A program made the translations under genes and the position numbers. Below are positions 17,209 through 26,507 of a DNA stretch of 64,000 nucleotides, in pieces. Under the pieces are notes generated by a model. That model saw nothing but the letters and a program-made list of their open reading frames with translations, was not told the origin of the DNA and searched no databases. This DNA is from Rhodobacteraceae bacterium EL53 (GTDB taxonomy: Bacteria > Pseudomonadota > Alphaproteobacteria > Rhodobacterales > Rhodobacteraceae). The stretch is from NCBI GenBank assembly GCA_900313015.1, contig OMPR01000008.1, positions 124,001 to 188,000 of the forward strand, in the 5' to 3' direction. Within the stretch, counting starts at the first letter, position 1; every line of letters begins with the position of its first letter.

Positions 17209-18291
17209 TTAAGCTGGCATTTGCTGCGTGGCGCAGTGAATGCCCCCACCGAGTTCGCCCAAAACATCGGTGTTGAGCATGATGATTTCTCGCCCCGGGT
17301 AATGACGGGACAGAGCATCGCGGGCGCGGGGGTCTGCATAGGAATCCCCGGTATGTGAGGCAATGACTGCGCCATTGCAGACGTAGTAGTTGGGATAGGT
17401 GCTCATCGCGTCGACGTCCCGAATACGTCCGTCGTATCCCGGTGTGATGGTTTCGACCGATAATCCAGCATCGATGAGCCGCTTGCGAAGAGCGTAGGCT
17501 GATTTGCTGTAAGGATCATTTTGCGGGGGCTCTGGATCCAACATCATGAGAACCTGACCCTTGCCGGTAAAGCGGGCCAACCCGTCGATGTGGTCATCGG
17601 TGACATCTTGGCCTTTGACACCTTTGCCCCAGATCATTTTGTCCGCGCCATAAGCGGTGAGTAGGCGGCGTTCGATTTCATCGCGACTGAGCCCGGGATT
17701 GCGGTTCGAATTCACCCAACTGCTTTCATTTGCCATCAACAGGCCGTGGCCGTCAGATTCGACCCCGCCCGGCTCGCCTACTAGGCCGCTGTCCACATAG
17801 GGCAGGCCCAGCCGGTCTGCGACTCGTATGGCGATGTGTTCGTCGTTGCGCAGGGGATATCGACCGCCCCAGCCATTGAAGTTCACGCCATGAACAGCAA
17901 GTTGCCCCGTTGCGTTTTTAGCAAACAGAGGCCCAGAATCGCGACACCACAGGTCATCGGTGGGGATGTCCCAGAGGGTGACAGAATTTGAGAGCAGTTT
18001 GCGTGCGGCCGCATGGTGACCGGGGGCCGCCAACATTGTGACGGGTTCAAATTCAGCGATTGTGTTTGCAATTTCAGCAATCGTGGCTTGTACATCGCGT
18101 AAAAATTGCCCGCGCCCGTAGACCTGTTTGAAGACGGGCCATTGCATAAAGGTGCGTTGGTGACGCGATTCCTCGGGGGGAACGCGAGAGCCTGTGTTTG
18201 ACAGGGCCATGCGCGGTCCTCCGAACGTGAGCGCAGTCGCTGCAATGGCTCGGCCTAAAAGGGCGCGGCGCGTCTGCAGGCGGCCGGTCAT
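17209..18291 (-). CDS. exported agmatine deiminase / peptidyl-arginine deiminase-type amidinohydrolase
   Basis: A 360-residue PAD_porph family protein. Catalytic pieces are DDLWCRDSGP, TDDHIDGLARF (His-x-Asp) and the nucleophile in GGGIHCATQQ near the end. Agmatine deiminases make N-carbamoylputrescine and ammonia. Unlike cytoplasmic AguA it starts MTGRLQTRRALLGRAIAA, a twin-arginine-like signal (TRRALLG followed by a hydrophobic stretch), which suggests periplasmic location. ATG 18291 lies one base from the dnaB stop, so it is read from the dnaB transcript; the longer frame to 18498 overlaps dnaB and is rejected. Confidence 0.85.
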   Translation of the reverse strand: MTGRLQTRRALLGRAIAATALTFGGPRMALSNTGSRVPPEESRHQRTFMQWPVFKQVYGRGQFLRDVQATIAEIANTIAEFEPVTMLAAPGHHAAARKLLSNSVTLWDIPTDDLWCRDSGPLFAKNATGQLAVHGVNFNGWGGRYPLRNDEHIAIRVADRLGLPYVDSGLVGEPGGVESDGHGLLMANESSWVNSNRNPGLSRDEIERRLLTAYGADKMIWGKGVKGQDVTDDHIDGLARFTGKGQVLMMLDPEPPQNDPYSKSAYALRKRLIDAGLSVETITPGYDGRIRDVDAMSTYPNYYVCNGAVIASHTGDSYADPRARDALSRHYPGREIIMLNTDVLGELGGGIHCATQQMPA

Positions 18292-18292
18292 A

Positions 18293-19798
18293 TCAATACC
18301 CGTCGTCAGCTTGACCCTGTTGCCATGCCTTGGCGAGATTGCCAAAGCGGGTGAACTGGGCCTCGAATGACAACTCGACGGTGCCGATGGGACCGTGACG
18401 CTGTTTACCGACAATGACTTCGGCTTTGGCATGTAACCGCTCCATCGCGGCTTTCCACTCTTCCATCTTGTCCAGCTCGTGATCACCGGGCTTTTCACGC
18501 TCTTTATAATATTCCTCGCGGTAGACGAACATCACGACATCCGCATCCTGTTCGATCGAACCTGATTCCCGAAGGTCAGACAGCTGCGGGCGTTTATCTT
18601 CCCGGTTTTCCACCTGACGCGACAGCTGGGACAGCGCGACAACTGGGATTTGCAGTTCCTTGGCGATCGCCTTCATGCCCATCGAAATTTCACCGATTTC
18701 GTTGACCCGGTTTTCAGCGGTCCCGCGGCAGAGCTGCAAATAGTCGATGACCAACAGGTCGAGACCATGGGTTCTTTTCAGGCGACGGGCCCGTGCCGCC
18801 AGCTGCGCGATGGGTAGGGCGGGCGTGTCGTCGATGAACAGGGGGCAGGCTTCCAAGTCTTTGGCAGCATTGACGAAACGGCGGAACTCACCTTCGGTCA
18901 TGTCACCCTGGCGGATTTTGTGAGAGCTGATTTCAGAAGCCTCGGACAGGATACGACCAGCCAGCTGTTCGGCGCTCATTTCCAGGGAATAGAATCCGAC
19001 AACACCCCCATCAATGGCGCCCTCGGACCCGTCGGGTTTGATGCCGCGCTTGTAGGCTTTGGCCACGTTAAAGGCGATGTTGGTCGCGAGCGAGGTTTTT
19101 CCCATCGAGGGACGACCCGCAAGGATCAAAAGGTCAGAGGGGTGCAAGCCCCCAAGCTGTTTATCAAGGTCGGCCAGACCGGTTGAGATTCCCGCCATGC
19201 CGCCGCCACGCTGATAGGCTTCGTTGGTGACGTTCACGGCTTCGGTGACGGCCTTGAGAAAGGATTTGAACCCGCTCTCGGTCTGGCCCTGCTCGGATAG
19301 CTTATAAAGTTGCTGCTCGGCTTCTACGATTTGTTCTTTGGGCTCGGAGGCGACATCCACCCGGCCCGCTTTGTCGGAAATATCGCGCCCAAGGCGGATT
19401 AATTCGCGTCGGATCGCCAGATCATAGATCATCTGGGCATAGTCGCGCACGGCAAAAGCACTGATCGACGCGCCCGCCAGATTGACCAGATAAGCGGCAC
19501 CGCCGATTTCATTCAGACCTGCATCATCGGCCATAAATGCCTTGAGCGTAACGGGGGAGGCGAGGGCATTTTTCGCGATACGGGCGGCGGCCACTTCGTA
19601 GATGCGGGCATGGACGGGGTCATAGAAATGCTGCGACGTGATGACCGAGGCTACACGGTCATACAGATCGTTATTGGTCAGAATCGCACCCAGCAATTGC
19701 TGCTCGGCTTCGACCGAATGCGGCATGGTATCGGGGTTTTGAATCGCTGCTGGTGCCTGTTGCCCTGCAACGGCCGGAATCGTGCTGATATCGTTCAT
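18293..19798 (-). CDS. dnaB: replicative DNA helicase DnaB
   Basis: A 501-residue hexameric helicase of the replication fork. The N-terminal domain starts NPDTMPHSVEAEQQLLGAIL, the RecA-like domain has Walker A AGRPSMGKTSLA, and LLVIDYLQL and ALSQLSRQVENREDKRP are the Walker B and DnaB-specific motifs. It is complete and of typical length. No intein is present. It is followed by the agmatine deiminase-like gene with one base between. Confidence 0.97.
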   Translation of the reverse strand: MNDISTIPAVAGQQAPAAIQNPDTMPHSVEAEQQLLGAILTNNDLYDRVASVITSQHFYDPVHARIYEVAAARIAKNALASPVTLKAFMADDAGLNEIGGAAYLVNLAGASISAFAVRDYAQMIYDLAIRRELIRLGRDISDKAGRVDVASEPKEQIVEAEQQLYKLSEQGQTESGFKSFLKAVTEAVNVTNEAYQRGGGMAGISTGLADLDKQLGGLHPSDLLILAGRPSMGKTSLATNIAFNVAKAYKRGIKPDGSEGAIDGGVVGFYSLEMSAEQLAGRILSEASEISSHKIRQGDMTEGEFRRFVNAAKDLEACPLFIDDTPALPIAQLAARARRLKRTHGLDLLVIDYLQLCRGTAENRVNEIGEISMGMKAIAKELQIPVVALSQLSRQVENREDKRPQLSDLRESGSIEQDADVVMFVYREEYYKEREKPGDHELDKMEEWKAAMERLHAKAEVIVGKQRHGPIGTVELSFEAQFTRFGNLAKAWQQGQADDGY

Positions 19799-19887
19799 AG
19801 TGTCCCCATCGCCCCTTGGGTCGCTGTTCTAGCGCAGCGCCTGCCGAGCACACAAATTGTATGTTTCTGTGGATAGGCTGTGCATAT

Positions 19888-19918
19888 CTTGGTCTCCTGT
19901 ATGATGCAGGAAACCAAG
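19888..19918. promoter_or_regulatory. interrupted inverted repeat upstream of dnaB
   Basis: Outer arms CTTGGT / ACCAAG (19888-19893 and 19913-19918) and inner arms CCTG / CAGG (19896-19899 and 19907-19910) form one dyad interrupted by 2-base mismatches and a 7-base centre. It is 90 bp upstream of dnaB, where a promoter is expected. An operator or a leader hairpin is possible; the protein is unknown. Confidence 0.4.
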
Positions 19919-19950
19919 CCAATCCGTCAATATCTTGTGGCTGTATCCAG

Positions 19951-19974
19951 AAAAATGGCGGCAAAACTCCGCCA
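19951..19974 (-). terminator. rho-independent terminator of pyrC-pyrE
   Basis: On the minus strand TGGCGG and CCGCCA flank a 7-base loop and are followed by TTTTT. It lies about 20 bp beyond the pyrE stop. Confidence 0.7.
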
Positions 19975-19994
19975 CGTTTCTTTTTGTTCGCAGA

Positions 19995-20672
19995 TCAGGC
20001 TTTGTTGGCGTCTTGCCAAGCGCGCGGATCGTTGAGGAAGGATTCGACCTCGGTCAAGGTTTCGGCGTCAAACGCACTTTGGGCCTTGGCTTCGGCCAGA
20101 ACATCCCACCAAGTGCACAGGTGGTGCAATTGCACGCCGTGGTCACCCAGTGTCTTTTCAGTCTCTGGGAAGATGCCGTAGTAAAAGATCACAGCCGTGT
20201 GACCACAGGTGGCACCGGTTTCGCGGATGGCATCCACAAACGACAGCTTTGATCCGCCATCGGTGGTCAGATCTTCGACCAGCAGAACACGCTCGCCTTC
20301 GGTCATGACACCTTCGATACGGGCGTTGCGGCCATAGCCTTTGGGCTTTTTGCGCACATAGGTCATGGGCAGCGCCATGCGTTCCGCGACAAAGGCAGAG
20401 AAGGGAATGCCCGCAGTTTCGCCACCGGCGATGTTGTCGAATGCCTCGAACCCGGCGTTGCGCATGACAGTGACGGTCAGGAAATCCATCAGCGTGCTGC
20501 GGATGCGCGGATAGGAGATCAGCTTGCGGCAGTCGATATACGTGGGGCTGGGCAGGCCCGAGGCCAACGTGAACGGTTCGCGTGCGTTAAAATGGACAGC
20601 TTTGATTTCAAGCAGCATCCGCGCTGTGAGGCGAGCCATTTCTTCGGGCGAGGGGTAAGATGTAGGGATCAT
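19995..20672 (-). CDS. pyrE: orotate phosphoribosyltransferase
   Basis: A 225-residue enzyme that joins orotate and PRPP to give OMP in pyrimidine synthesis. The PRPP loop is [14 protein letters not shown] and the N-terminal half has [22 protein letters not shown] 20672 has AGGA 7 bases upstream. It follows pyrC by 69 bp on the same strand; the two act in adjacent steps around dihydroorotate dehydrogenase, which is not in the window. Confidence 0.95.
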   Translation of the reverse strand: MIPTSYPSPEEMARLTARMLLEIKAVHFNAREPFTLASGLPSPTYIDCRKLISYPRIRSTLMDFLTVTVMRNAGFEAFDNIAGGETAGIPFSAFVAERMALPMTYVRKKPKGYGRNARIEGVMTEGERVLLVEDLTTDGGSKLSFVDAIRETGATCGHTAVIFYYGIFPETEKTLGDHGVQLHHLCTWWDVLAEAKAQSAFDAETLTEVESFLNDPRAWQDANKA

Positions 20673-20741
20673 CGGGGCATCCTGAGGCTGGGTGCCAGAG
20701 GTGCGCGTGGCACCCCCAGCGGATAGAGAAAAGAGGCGAGA

Positions 20742-21779
20742 TCAGTCGACGCGCCAGTGCAGGGGGAAACCGGCGTCAAAGACGGTGACGGGACCATCGT
20801 CGGTGTCGATCTTGGAGGGGTAAGTGACGGCATCGCCCTTAGTCAGGGTGATCGTGTCCTCGTTCACCGGCAGGCGGTAAAAGCCGGGCCCATTGCGCGA
20901 GGCGAACCCTTCTAGATTGTCCAGCGCATCCGCGCGTTCAAAGACTTCGGCCAGAAGGGACATGGTGTTGGTGGCGGTAAAGCACCCGGCACAGCCACAG
21001 GCCATTTCTTTGTTCGCATCGGTGTGGGGGGCCGAGTCGGTTCCAAGGAAGAAGCGCGCATCGCCAGAGGTGGCGGCGGTCACAAGGGCCAGACGGTGCT
21101 CCTCGCGCTTGGCGACGGGCAGGCAATAGTAATGTGGTTTGATCCCACCGACCAGAATGTGGTTCCGGTTGATGATCAGGTGGTGTGTGGTAATGGTCGC
21201 GCCCAGATCGGTTTCGTTCGATTTGACGTAGTCCACACCGTTGGCGGTGGTGATGTGTTCCATCACAACTCGCAGACCGGGGGTGGATTTGCGGATCGGG
21301 TCCAGCACGCGGTCAATGAACACCGCCTCGCGGTCAAAGATGTCGATATCCGCATCGGTAACTTCGCCGTGCACACACAGGGGCAAACCGATCTCTGCCA
21401 TTTTTTCCAGAACAGGGCGCACCTTGTCGAAATGACTGACGCCGCTTGACGAATTGGTGGTCGCCCCAGCGGGATAGAGCTTGACCGCTTTTATCAAACC
21501 GCTGGCGTGGGCTGCGGCCACATCTGCCGGGTCGGTCGACTCGGTCAAATAGAGTGTCATCAGCGGCTCGAACGCCATGCCCTCGGGCAGCGCCGCAAGG
21601 ATGCGGTCGCGATAGGCGGCGGCCTGATCGCCGGTCACCACAGGCGGAACAAGGTTCGGCATGATGATGGCGCGGCCAAAATGGCGTGCTGTTTCAGGTA
21701 GGACAGCATCCAGCATTGCGCCATCGCGCAGATGCAGGTGCCAGTCGTCGGGGCGGCGGATCACGAGGCTCTGGGTCAT
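20742..21779 (-). CDS. pyrC: dihydroorotase
   Basis: A 345-residue class II dihydroorotase that closes N-carbamoylaspartate to dihydroorotate. The metal site is in [13 protein letters not shown], the carboxylated lysine in [14 protein letters not shown], further histidines in LCVHGEV and VMEHITT, and the catalytic Asp in FLGTDSAPH. The length matches E. coli PyrC-type enzymes. It probably shares a transcript with pyrE. Confidence 0.96.
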   Translation of the reverse strand: MTQSLVIRRPDDWHLHLRDGAMLDAVLPETARHFGRAIIMPNLVPPVVTGDQAAAYRDRILAALPEGMAFEPLMTLYLTESTDPADVAAAHASGLIKAVKLYPAGATTNSSSGVSHFDKVRPVLEKMAEIGLPLCVHGEVTDADIDIFDREAVFIDRVLDPIRKSTPGLRVVMEHITTANGVDYVKSNETDLGATITTHHLIINRNHILVGGIKPHYYCLPVAKREEHRLALVTAATSGDARFFLGTDSAPHTDANKEMACGCAGCFTATNTMSLLAEVFERADALDNLEGFASRNGPGFYRLPVNEDTITLTKGDAVTYPSKIDTDDGPVTVFDAGFPLHWRVD

Positions 21780-21858
21780 GGAGGTGCGCTAGCACAGCTG
21801 GGCAGAACGGGAAAGACCCTGCGCGCGGCTGGGTCTGTAATTTGGCACGAATTCAGAG

Positions 21859-22821
21859 TTATTCGGCGGGCGGTGGGGGTGGGGTAAAGGCCCCATCCTT
21901 GGCCTTGCTTTCGAGTTCTTCCAACTTTCTGCGCAGGCGCCGCATGGGCATGCGAGACAGAACATTGCGACACAACAGCATATTCAAATAGGGGCGACCC
22001 TCACGATCAAGGTGCCCAACCATGGATTTCAGATACCGAGGATAGGCCCGACGTGCGCGGTACAGGCGATAGAATGCGTGTGCGTTCAGCTTTTGTGTGC
22101 CTGCCAGCGTCAAAAGACGATAGAGCAGATTCATGTCGAGCAAGCGGGACTGCAGCTCTCCGCCCATGTGGCGCATCCGCAGACGGGTTACATTGGGGCG
22201 TTTGAACAACGTGGCGTGCATGGCATCCAGCGCTTGGGTGGGATCGTACACAACATAGGCACGATCAGCGGCATCCAGCATATCGGGGGCATAGCCATAC
22301 CGGTCTGTGAAAGACACTCGGCGCATATCGGTAAAACGGTCGTCCCATTCGGTCATGCGCGGGTCGAGCGTTGCTTGGGGCTGGATCGCGACAACCGTGG
22401 CACCGGGCGAGGCGACAGAAAAGGCCGACGCGGCATAGCCACAGGGGCCAGCGCCATAAAATACAACGTGATCAAAGTCTTCGAAAAAGCCATCGTCGAT
22501 CAGGCGGTCGAAAAATCCATAAACTTTGGCGTCGCGGAACCATGTGTCCCCGTCCGAGATGATGCATAGGTGCGACCAATCTTGTGCTTTGACCAGCTCA
22601 AACCCAAACGGTTGTTGGGTTTCGGACATCGCACGGATGCCTTGCTGGGTTTCGAAGGTAACGATCAGGGTGCTGCTGCGGTCAATGAAGGTCGCAAAGT
22701 GACGCTCACCCAATTCCTGGGACATGCCCTCGGCATCGGCCTGCTCAAGGAGCTTGGATTTCCAGATCCCCTTGCGGAAACCTGCAATCGACTCATCTAT
22801 GCTGCTCTTTTCATCCGGCAT
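21859..22821 (-). CDS. unrecognised protein downstream of a glycosyltransferase cluster
   Basis: A 320-residue soluble protein that I cannot assign. The middle has a possible nucleotide- or hydrolase-type turn FYGAGPCGYAASAF followed by a strand ATVVAIQPQATL; the C-terminal 100 residues are Arg-rich (RLYRARRAYPRYLKSMVG) and it ends with a run of prolines. Start 22821 (AGGA upstream) is preferred to the GTG at 22836. It is the last gene of the glycosyltransferase/sulfotransferase run, which is the only clue to function. Alpha/beta hydrolase-like folds are a weak possibility. Confidence 0.55.
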   Translation of the reverse strand: MPDEKSSIDESIAGFRKGIWKSKLLEQADAEGMSQELGERHFATFIDRSSTLIVTFETQQGIRAMSETQQPFGFELVKAQDWSHLCIISDGDTWFRDAKVYGFFDRLIDDGFFEDFDHVVFYGAGPCGYAASAFSVASPGATVVAIQPQATLDPRMTEWDDRFTDMRRVSFTDRYGYAPDMLDAADRAYVVYDPTQALDAMHATLFKRPNVTRLRMRHMGGELQSRLLDMNLLYRLLTLAGTQKLNAHAFYRLYRARRAYPRYLKSMVGHLDREGRPYLNMLLCRNVLSRMPMRRLRRKLEELESKAKDGAFTPPPPPAE

Positions 22822-22908
22822 TGCACTGGTCCTCAAAACTCCAACCGCTTTTCGGGCTGGTTATGAGAACCATGTCTAGCGGTGAAATAAGGCCAAATTG
22901 GGCAAAAC

Positions 22909-23988
22909 TCAGGTCGGTTTCGGGTCGTTTTTTTCGCTGTCTTGGTTGGTTTTCATGCGTCCGATATTGGCAAAACCGGTCAAGGTGCGGGCGGATTGCG
23001 CATTCACCAACCGCGACGGTGGGGTCATCATCAGACGCGCAAACAAGGCGCGAAAGGGTTCCTGTTCCATCAGCTTTTGAAATCGCGATTTGCGCCACTG
23101 CACCGCGCGGTCATGCAACCTTGCCAGTGTTGAATCGGATAAAAGTTGGTCGCGCAAGTGAGTGCTTTGGGTGGCGTAGCGCGAGATAGAGGTGTCGGTG
23201 TCGGCATTGAAATTCCGTTCAACCCAATAATCCACCCCCAGCATGTGATCGGAATGCACGGCGCGCCCGCGATCCGCCTTGAGCACATAGCTTTCCATTG
23301 CGCCAAGCGGATAGTGGTTCAGTTGCACCAGCTCGTAATTGTCGCGGCCATAGTTGGAAAAGATCCGCTTGGTATGAAACGCCTCGCCCAACTCGCGCCC
23401 ATTCCCATCAAACCAGCGCGCGGCATCAACGCGGTCGGGATCGGGTGAGCGTGGCCGGTGAACCCCCAGTTTTCGATAGGTTCCATCATTGCGATAAAAG
23501 GATTTGAACATCGAGGCGCGCCAAGGCCAGTGCATCACCCGCGGGGCACATTTGGTGAATGTTTCAGTGACCGGCGTATCCCCATAGCGGACTGTTTCAC
23601 CATTGCCAAACAAACGCCATGTCAGAGTGATGGCGGTGGCATCGGGCAGGGCGGTTAACAAATCGGGTAGGGTGCCATCCCCGGTGCTGATATTTACGAA
23701 TTCATCGATGTCCAGAGGCAGGATCCAATCTGCCTGACGGGCAAGCCGATGTTTGGATGCCATCTTGAGGCCGGTAAACTGGATACCTGCTTTGTCATAG
23801 GGTCCGTCATTGCGCAGGTGCGTCAGATGCCCCAATTCTTGCAACCGGTCCAACATCTTGTCGGTGCCGTCCTGACAGTCATTGGACAACACCAGAAAGT
23901 CGGTGAAACCGACGGCCTGATGGTGGGCCAACCATTCCAGCAAAAAGGCGGCTTCGTTGCGGACGGTCAGAACAGCAAGAAAGCGCAT
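22909..23988 (-). CDS. GT2_4-type glycosyltransferase
   Basis: A 359-residue protein with the family opening MRFLAVLTVRNEAAFLLEWL then AHHQAVGFTDFLVLSNDCQD. The metal-binding D-x-D is in WILPLDIDEFVNI and a downstream aromatic block is LVQLNHYPLGAMESYVLKAD. These are the marks of Glyco_tranf_2_4 (PF13704 type) enzymes, thought to modify cell-surface sugars in alphaproteobacteria. It is the third of three related domains in this cluster (others at 24072 and 27202). It has no membrane segment, so it acts in the cytoplasm. Confidence 0.82.
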   Translation of the reverse strand: MRFLAVLTVRNEAAFLLEWLAHHQAVGFTDFLVLSNDCQDGTDKMLDRLQELGHLTHLRNDGPYDKAGIQFTGLKMASKHRLARQADWILPLDIDEFVNISTGDGTLPDLLTALPDATAITLTWRLFGNGETVRYGDTPVTETFTKCAPRVMHWPWRASMFKSFYRNDGTYRKLGVHRPRSPDPDRVDAARWFDGNGRELGEAFHTKRIFSNYGRDNYELVQLNHYPLGAMESYVLKADRGRAVHSDHMLGVDYWVERNFNADTDTSISRYATQSTHLRDQLLSDSTLARLHDRAVQWRKSRFQKLMEQEPFRALFARLMMTPPSRLVNAQSARTLTGFANIGRMKTNQDSEKNDPKPT

Positions 23989-24071
23989 GTCAGCGAGACC
24001 TTATTGCAAAGCTGGGTCGTCGCCATGACCCAGTGATACTCGAAAAAGGGAGAAGGGGTTGCATCACTGTC

Positions 24072-26507
24072 TCAGGTTTCCAAATCCAGCGCCAGTGCAT
24101 AGGCGACGCGCTCTGTTTCGGTCATCTTAAGGGTCAGCGCCTGTTGGTACAGATCCTCAAATTCGGGGTTTTTGTGCAGCTCTTTGGCCTTGGCCAAATG
24201 CCACTCCAATCCTTTTTGATGCCATGCGCGCAAGGTGTCATCCTGCATCAGGCGGTCATATTCAGCGCGCAAGCGGGGCAGGTTGCGTTTGATGGTGACA
24301 TCGCGGAAATCAGACCAATCCATACGGATCCAGTAGTTCAACCCAATGGAGCGATCGACGTGCAACGCCCGGCCCCGCTGGCGCTTGATCAGATAGCTTT
24401 CCGCGCTGCGCAGGGCATAGTGATTGAGTTGAATAAGGTCATAGCCGATGGATTTCTTGGAGCTGCGCCAGCCTTTGTCGGCGGCTTCTCTGGTCATGTC
24501 TTTTCCCGACCCGTTGACCCACTGCACTTGTGAGCGGTGCGCATCGTCCAGTTTGTTGGGCCGGTGGCAGCTGATCTTCTCATAGGCACCGATGTTCTTG
24601 AACATGGTTTTGAAGCCCCAAACCGTATGGGGCTTGGGGCAGAATTTTGGGGCGCAGGTGTCAAATTGGTCGATCACCAGTTCATCCGACAGATGGGTGA
24701 CGCCGTTGTGACCAAACAACCGCCATGTCATGGCAACGTTGGTTGCGTCGGGAACCTCGGCTAGGAAATCCTGTAAGGTGCCGTTGCCGGTCCGCACGTT
24801 GATAAATTCATCAACATCGATGTGGATGATCCATTCCGCGTTTTTGATCACCGGTTCTTTGAGCGCTTGGTTGAGCGCGTATTGCTGAGGAGAGTTGCCC
24901 TTCCATTCATCATTGTTGCGATGTTGGAGCACGCCAAGGTCCTGCAGGCGATCAAGAATTTCGGTGGTGCCGTCGGAACAATCGTTTGTGTAGATCAGAA
25001 AGTTATCAACCCCCATCGCCCGGTGATGGGCCACCCATTCGGTGATATAGGGGGCTTCGTTCTTCATGCAGCCAACGATCACGTTGCCTGAATTGTTCTT
25101 TGGCAGATCGCGCGGGGCAATCGGGGTATAAGCGGCGGCAAGCTGTTCTTCGTCTACGGCACCCAAACGGTTGTGCGGCGCAAAAGACGAGGTTTTGAGT
25201 TTTTCCAAATTTGGCAGGGCTTGGGGCGGCATCGATGCGCGTGCGCTGGCTGTGAGGCGTTCAAACGGTTCCGAAACAGGGGCGGGGGCCGGTTTGATCG
25301 GTGTTGGAGCGACGGTCTCGGCCGTGTGCTGTGGCGGTGGAGAGGACGCGGATTTTACCACAGGCGCGATGAGATGCTCCGAAAGTTCAGCGCGGCGCTC
25401 CTCGCCTTTTTCTTTAGTGGCTTTTTGAATGCGAAACAAAGCAGACAGCAGGTACTGGGATGCACGGAATCCGCGATCAGGATCCGCTTCGACCCAAGGT
25501 TGGGCTGGGCCGTTGGGTACAATGTCTTCGTCCAGCATTGGATGATCCAGCATCAGCGCGCTGTTCGCCGCCTCGAACCGTTTGGAGAGGGCTCCCAGCA
25601 TGGTGGGGTCAGGGCTGGGACCGTTGATCTGCAGTTCCGCTTGCAACCCACGCCACAGCTGACGCGGCACATGTTTGTTTTTGAGCTTTAGAAACCGCAG
25701 CAACATTTCATTGAATTGACGGCCCCGTGCCAAAGACGCGGCAGAGGGTGGGACCTCGGGCGTGGCTTCTTCTGCGCGGCCAATATTGAACGGGATGTCA
25801 AAGGCACGGGTGATTGCGTCCACCGCTTCGCGGCTGTCAAATAGGTCTTGATCACAGCGAAGAAAACGCAGGCTTCCGGTTCCGAACACGCTTTCCCATG
25901 TGCGTTGCAGGGCGGGGAAATCAAGCCAGAACGCGGGGCCTTGGGTTTCTTCAAACACACCCGCCATTGGGTCAATTGCCGGCATGGTGTCGATCGCGGC
26001 CTGCCACCAATTGGGGGCGGTGCATAATTCCAGCTCTTGATCCAATGGGGTGGCGCGGCCCTCGATCACCTGATCTCCATAGTGGGTCATCATCAGGCGT
26101 GCAGGATCATCAATGAACGCAACAACTGTGATGTCTTGCGAAAACTTGGACAGCAGCTGATACAGCCGCGTGATTTCTGAGGGCCGGTACAATGAGGTGC
26201 TGAGCTGTGCTGCAGACAGGATCAGTGTGTCTGGGCTGTGCTGTTCAATCTCACGGGTGAGGCCTTGCTCAACATCCGCCAGCAGGTCGTATTGTTTGTC
26301 GGATGCCGCGAACCCACGGTTGAATCGCAAAGGGTCGACATGATCAGAATCGGTGATGGCCATGAACAGGCGGGTGTGGTTGCGCCCACCGGGGCTGCGA
26401 GGGAAGAGTATTCCCTTGCTTTTCAGCTGTTCCCGTTTGGTGTTCAGAATGTCCTGCAGGCGGTTTGCACCAGCGGCTTCGGGGCCGATATGAAGAAATA
26501 TACGCAT
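24072..26507 (-). CDS. fusion: sulfotransferase-like N-domain plus GT2_4 glycosyltransferase
   Basis: An 811-residue two-domain protein. Residues 1 to about 340 look like a P-loop sulfotransferase relative: FLHIGPEAAGANRLQDIL stands where HIGxHKTGTTxLQ is expected, but the loop has lost the Lys/Thr residues that bind PAPS. A Pro/Ala-rich linker (about 380-470) leads to a complete GT2_4 domain from residue 480 (VIVGCMKNEAPYITEWV, D-x-D in WIIHIDVDEFINV, LIQLNHYALRSAESYL). The fusion and degenerate loop are the notable points. Its start overlaps the sulfotransferase stop by one base. Confidence 0.78.
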   Translation of the reverse strand: MRIFLHIGPEAAGANRLQDILNTKREQLKSKGILFPRSPGGRNHTRLFMAITDSDHVDPLRFNRGFAASDKQYDLLADVEQGLTREIEQHSPDTLILSAAQLSTSLYRPSEITRLYQLLSKFSQDITVVAFIDDPARLMMTHYGDQVIEGRATPLDQELELCTAPNWWQAAIDTMPAIDPMAGVFEETQGPAFWLDFPALQRTWESVFGTGSLRFLRCDQDLFDSREAVDAITRAFDIPFNIGRAEEATPEVPPSAASLARGRQFNEMLLRFLKLKNKHVPRQLWRGLQAELQINGPSPDPTMLGALSKRFEAANSALMLDHPMLDEDIVPNGPAQPWVEADPDRGFRASQYLLSALFRIQKATKEKGEERRAELSEHLIAPVVKSASSPPPQHTAETVAPTPIKPAPAPVSEPFERLTASARASMPPQALPNLEKLKTSSFAPHNRLGAVDEEQLAAAYTPIAPRDLPKNNSGNVIVGCMKNEAPYITEWVAHHRAMGVDNFLIYTNDCSDGTTEILDRLQDLGVLQHRNNDEWKGNSPQQYALNQALKEPVIKNAEWIIHIDVDEFINVRTGNGTLQDFLAEVPDATNVAMTWRLFGHNGVTHLSDELVIDQFDTCAPKFCPKPHTVWGFKTMFKNIGAYEKISCHRPNKLDDAHRSQVQWVNGSGKDMTREAADKGWRSSKKSIGYDLIQLNHYALRSAESYLIKRQRGRALHVDRSIGLNYWIRMDWSDFRDVTIKRNLPRLRAEYDRLMQDDTLRAWHQKGLEWHLAKAKELHKNPEFEDLYQQALTLKMTETERVAYALALDLET

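Noticed and set aside
19868-19876. DnaA-box-like TGTGGATAG near dnaB
   Set aside because: A single one-mismatch 9-mer without neighbours is expected by chance and does not indicate an origin.
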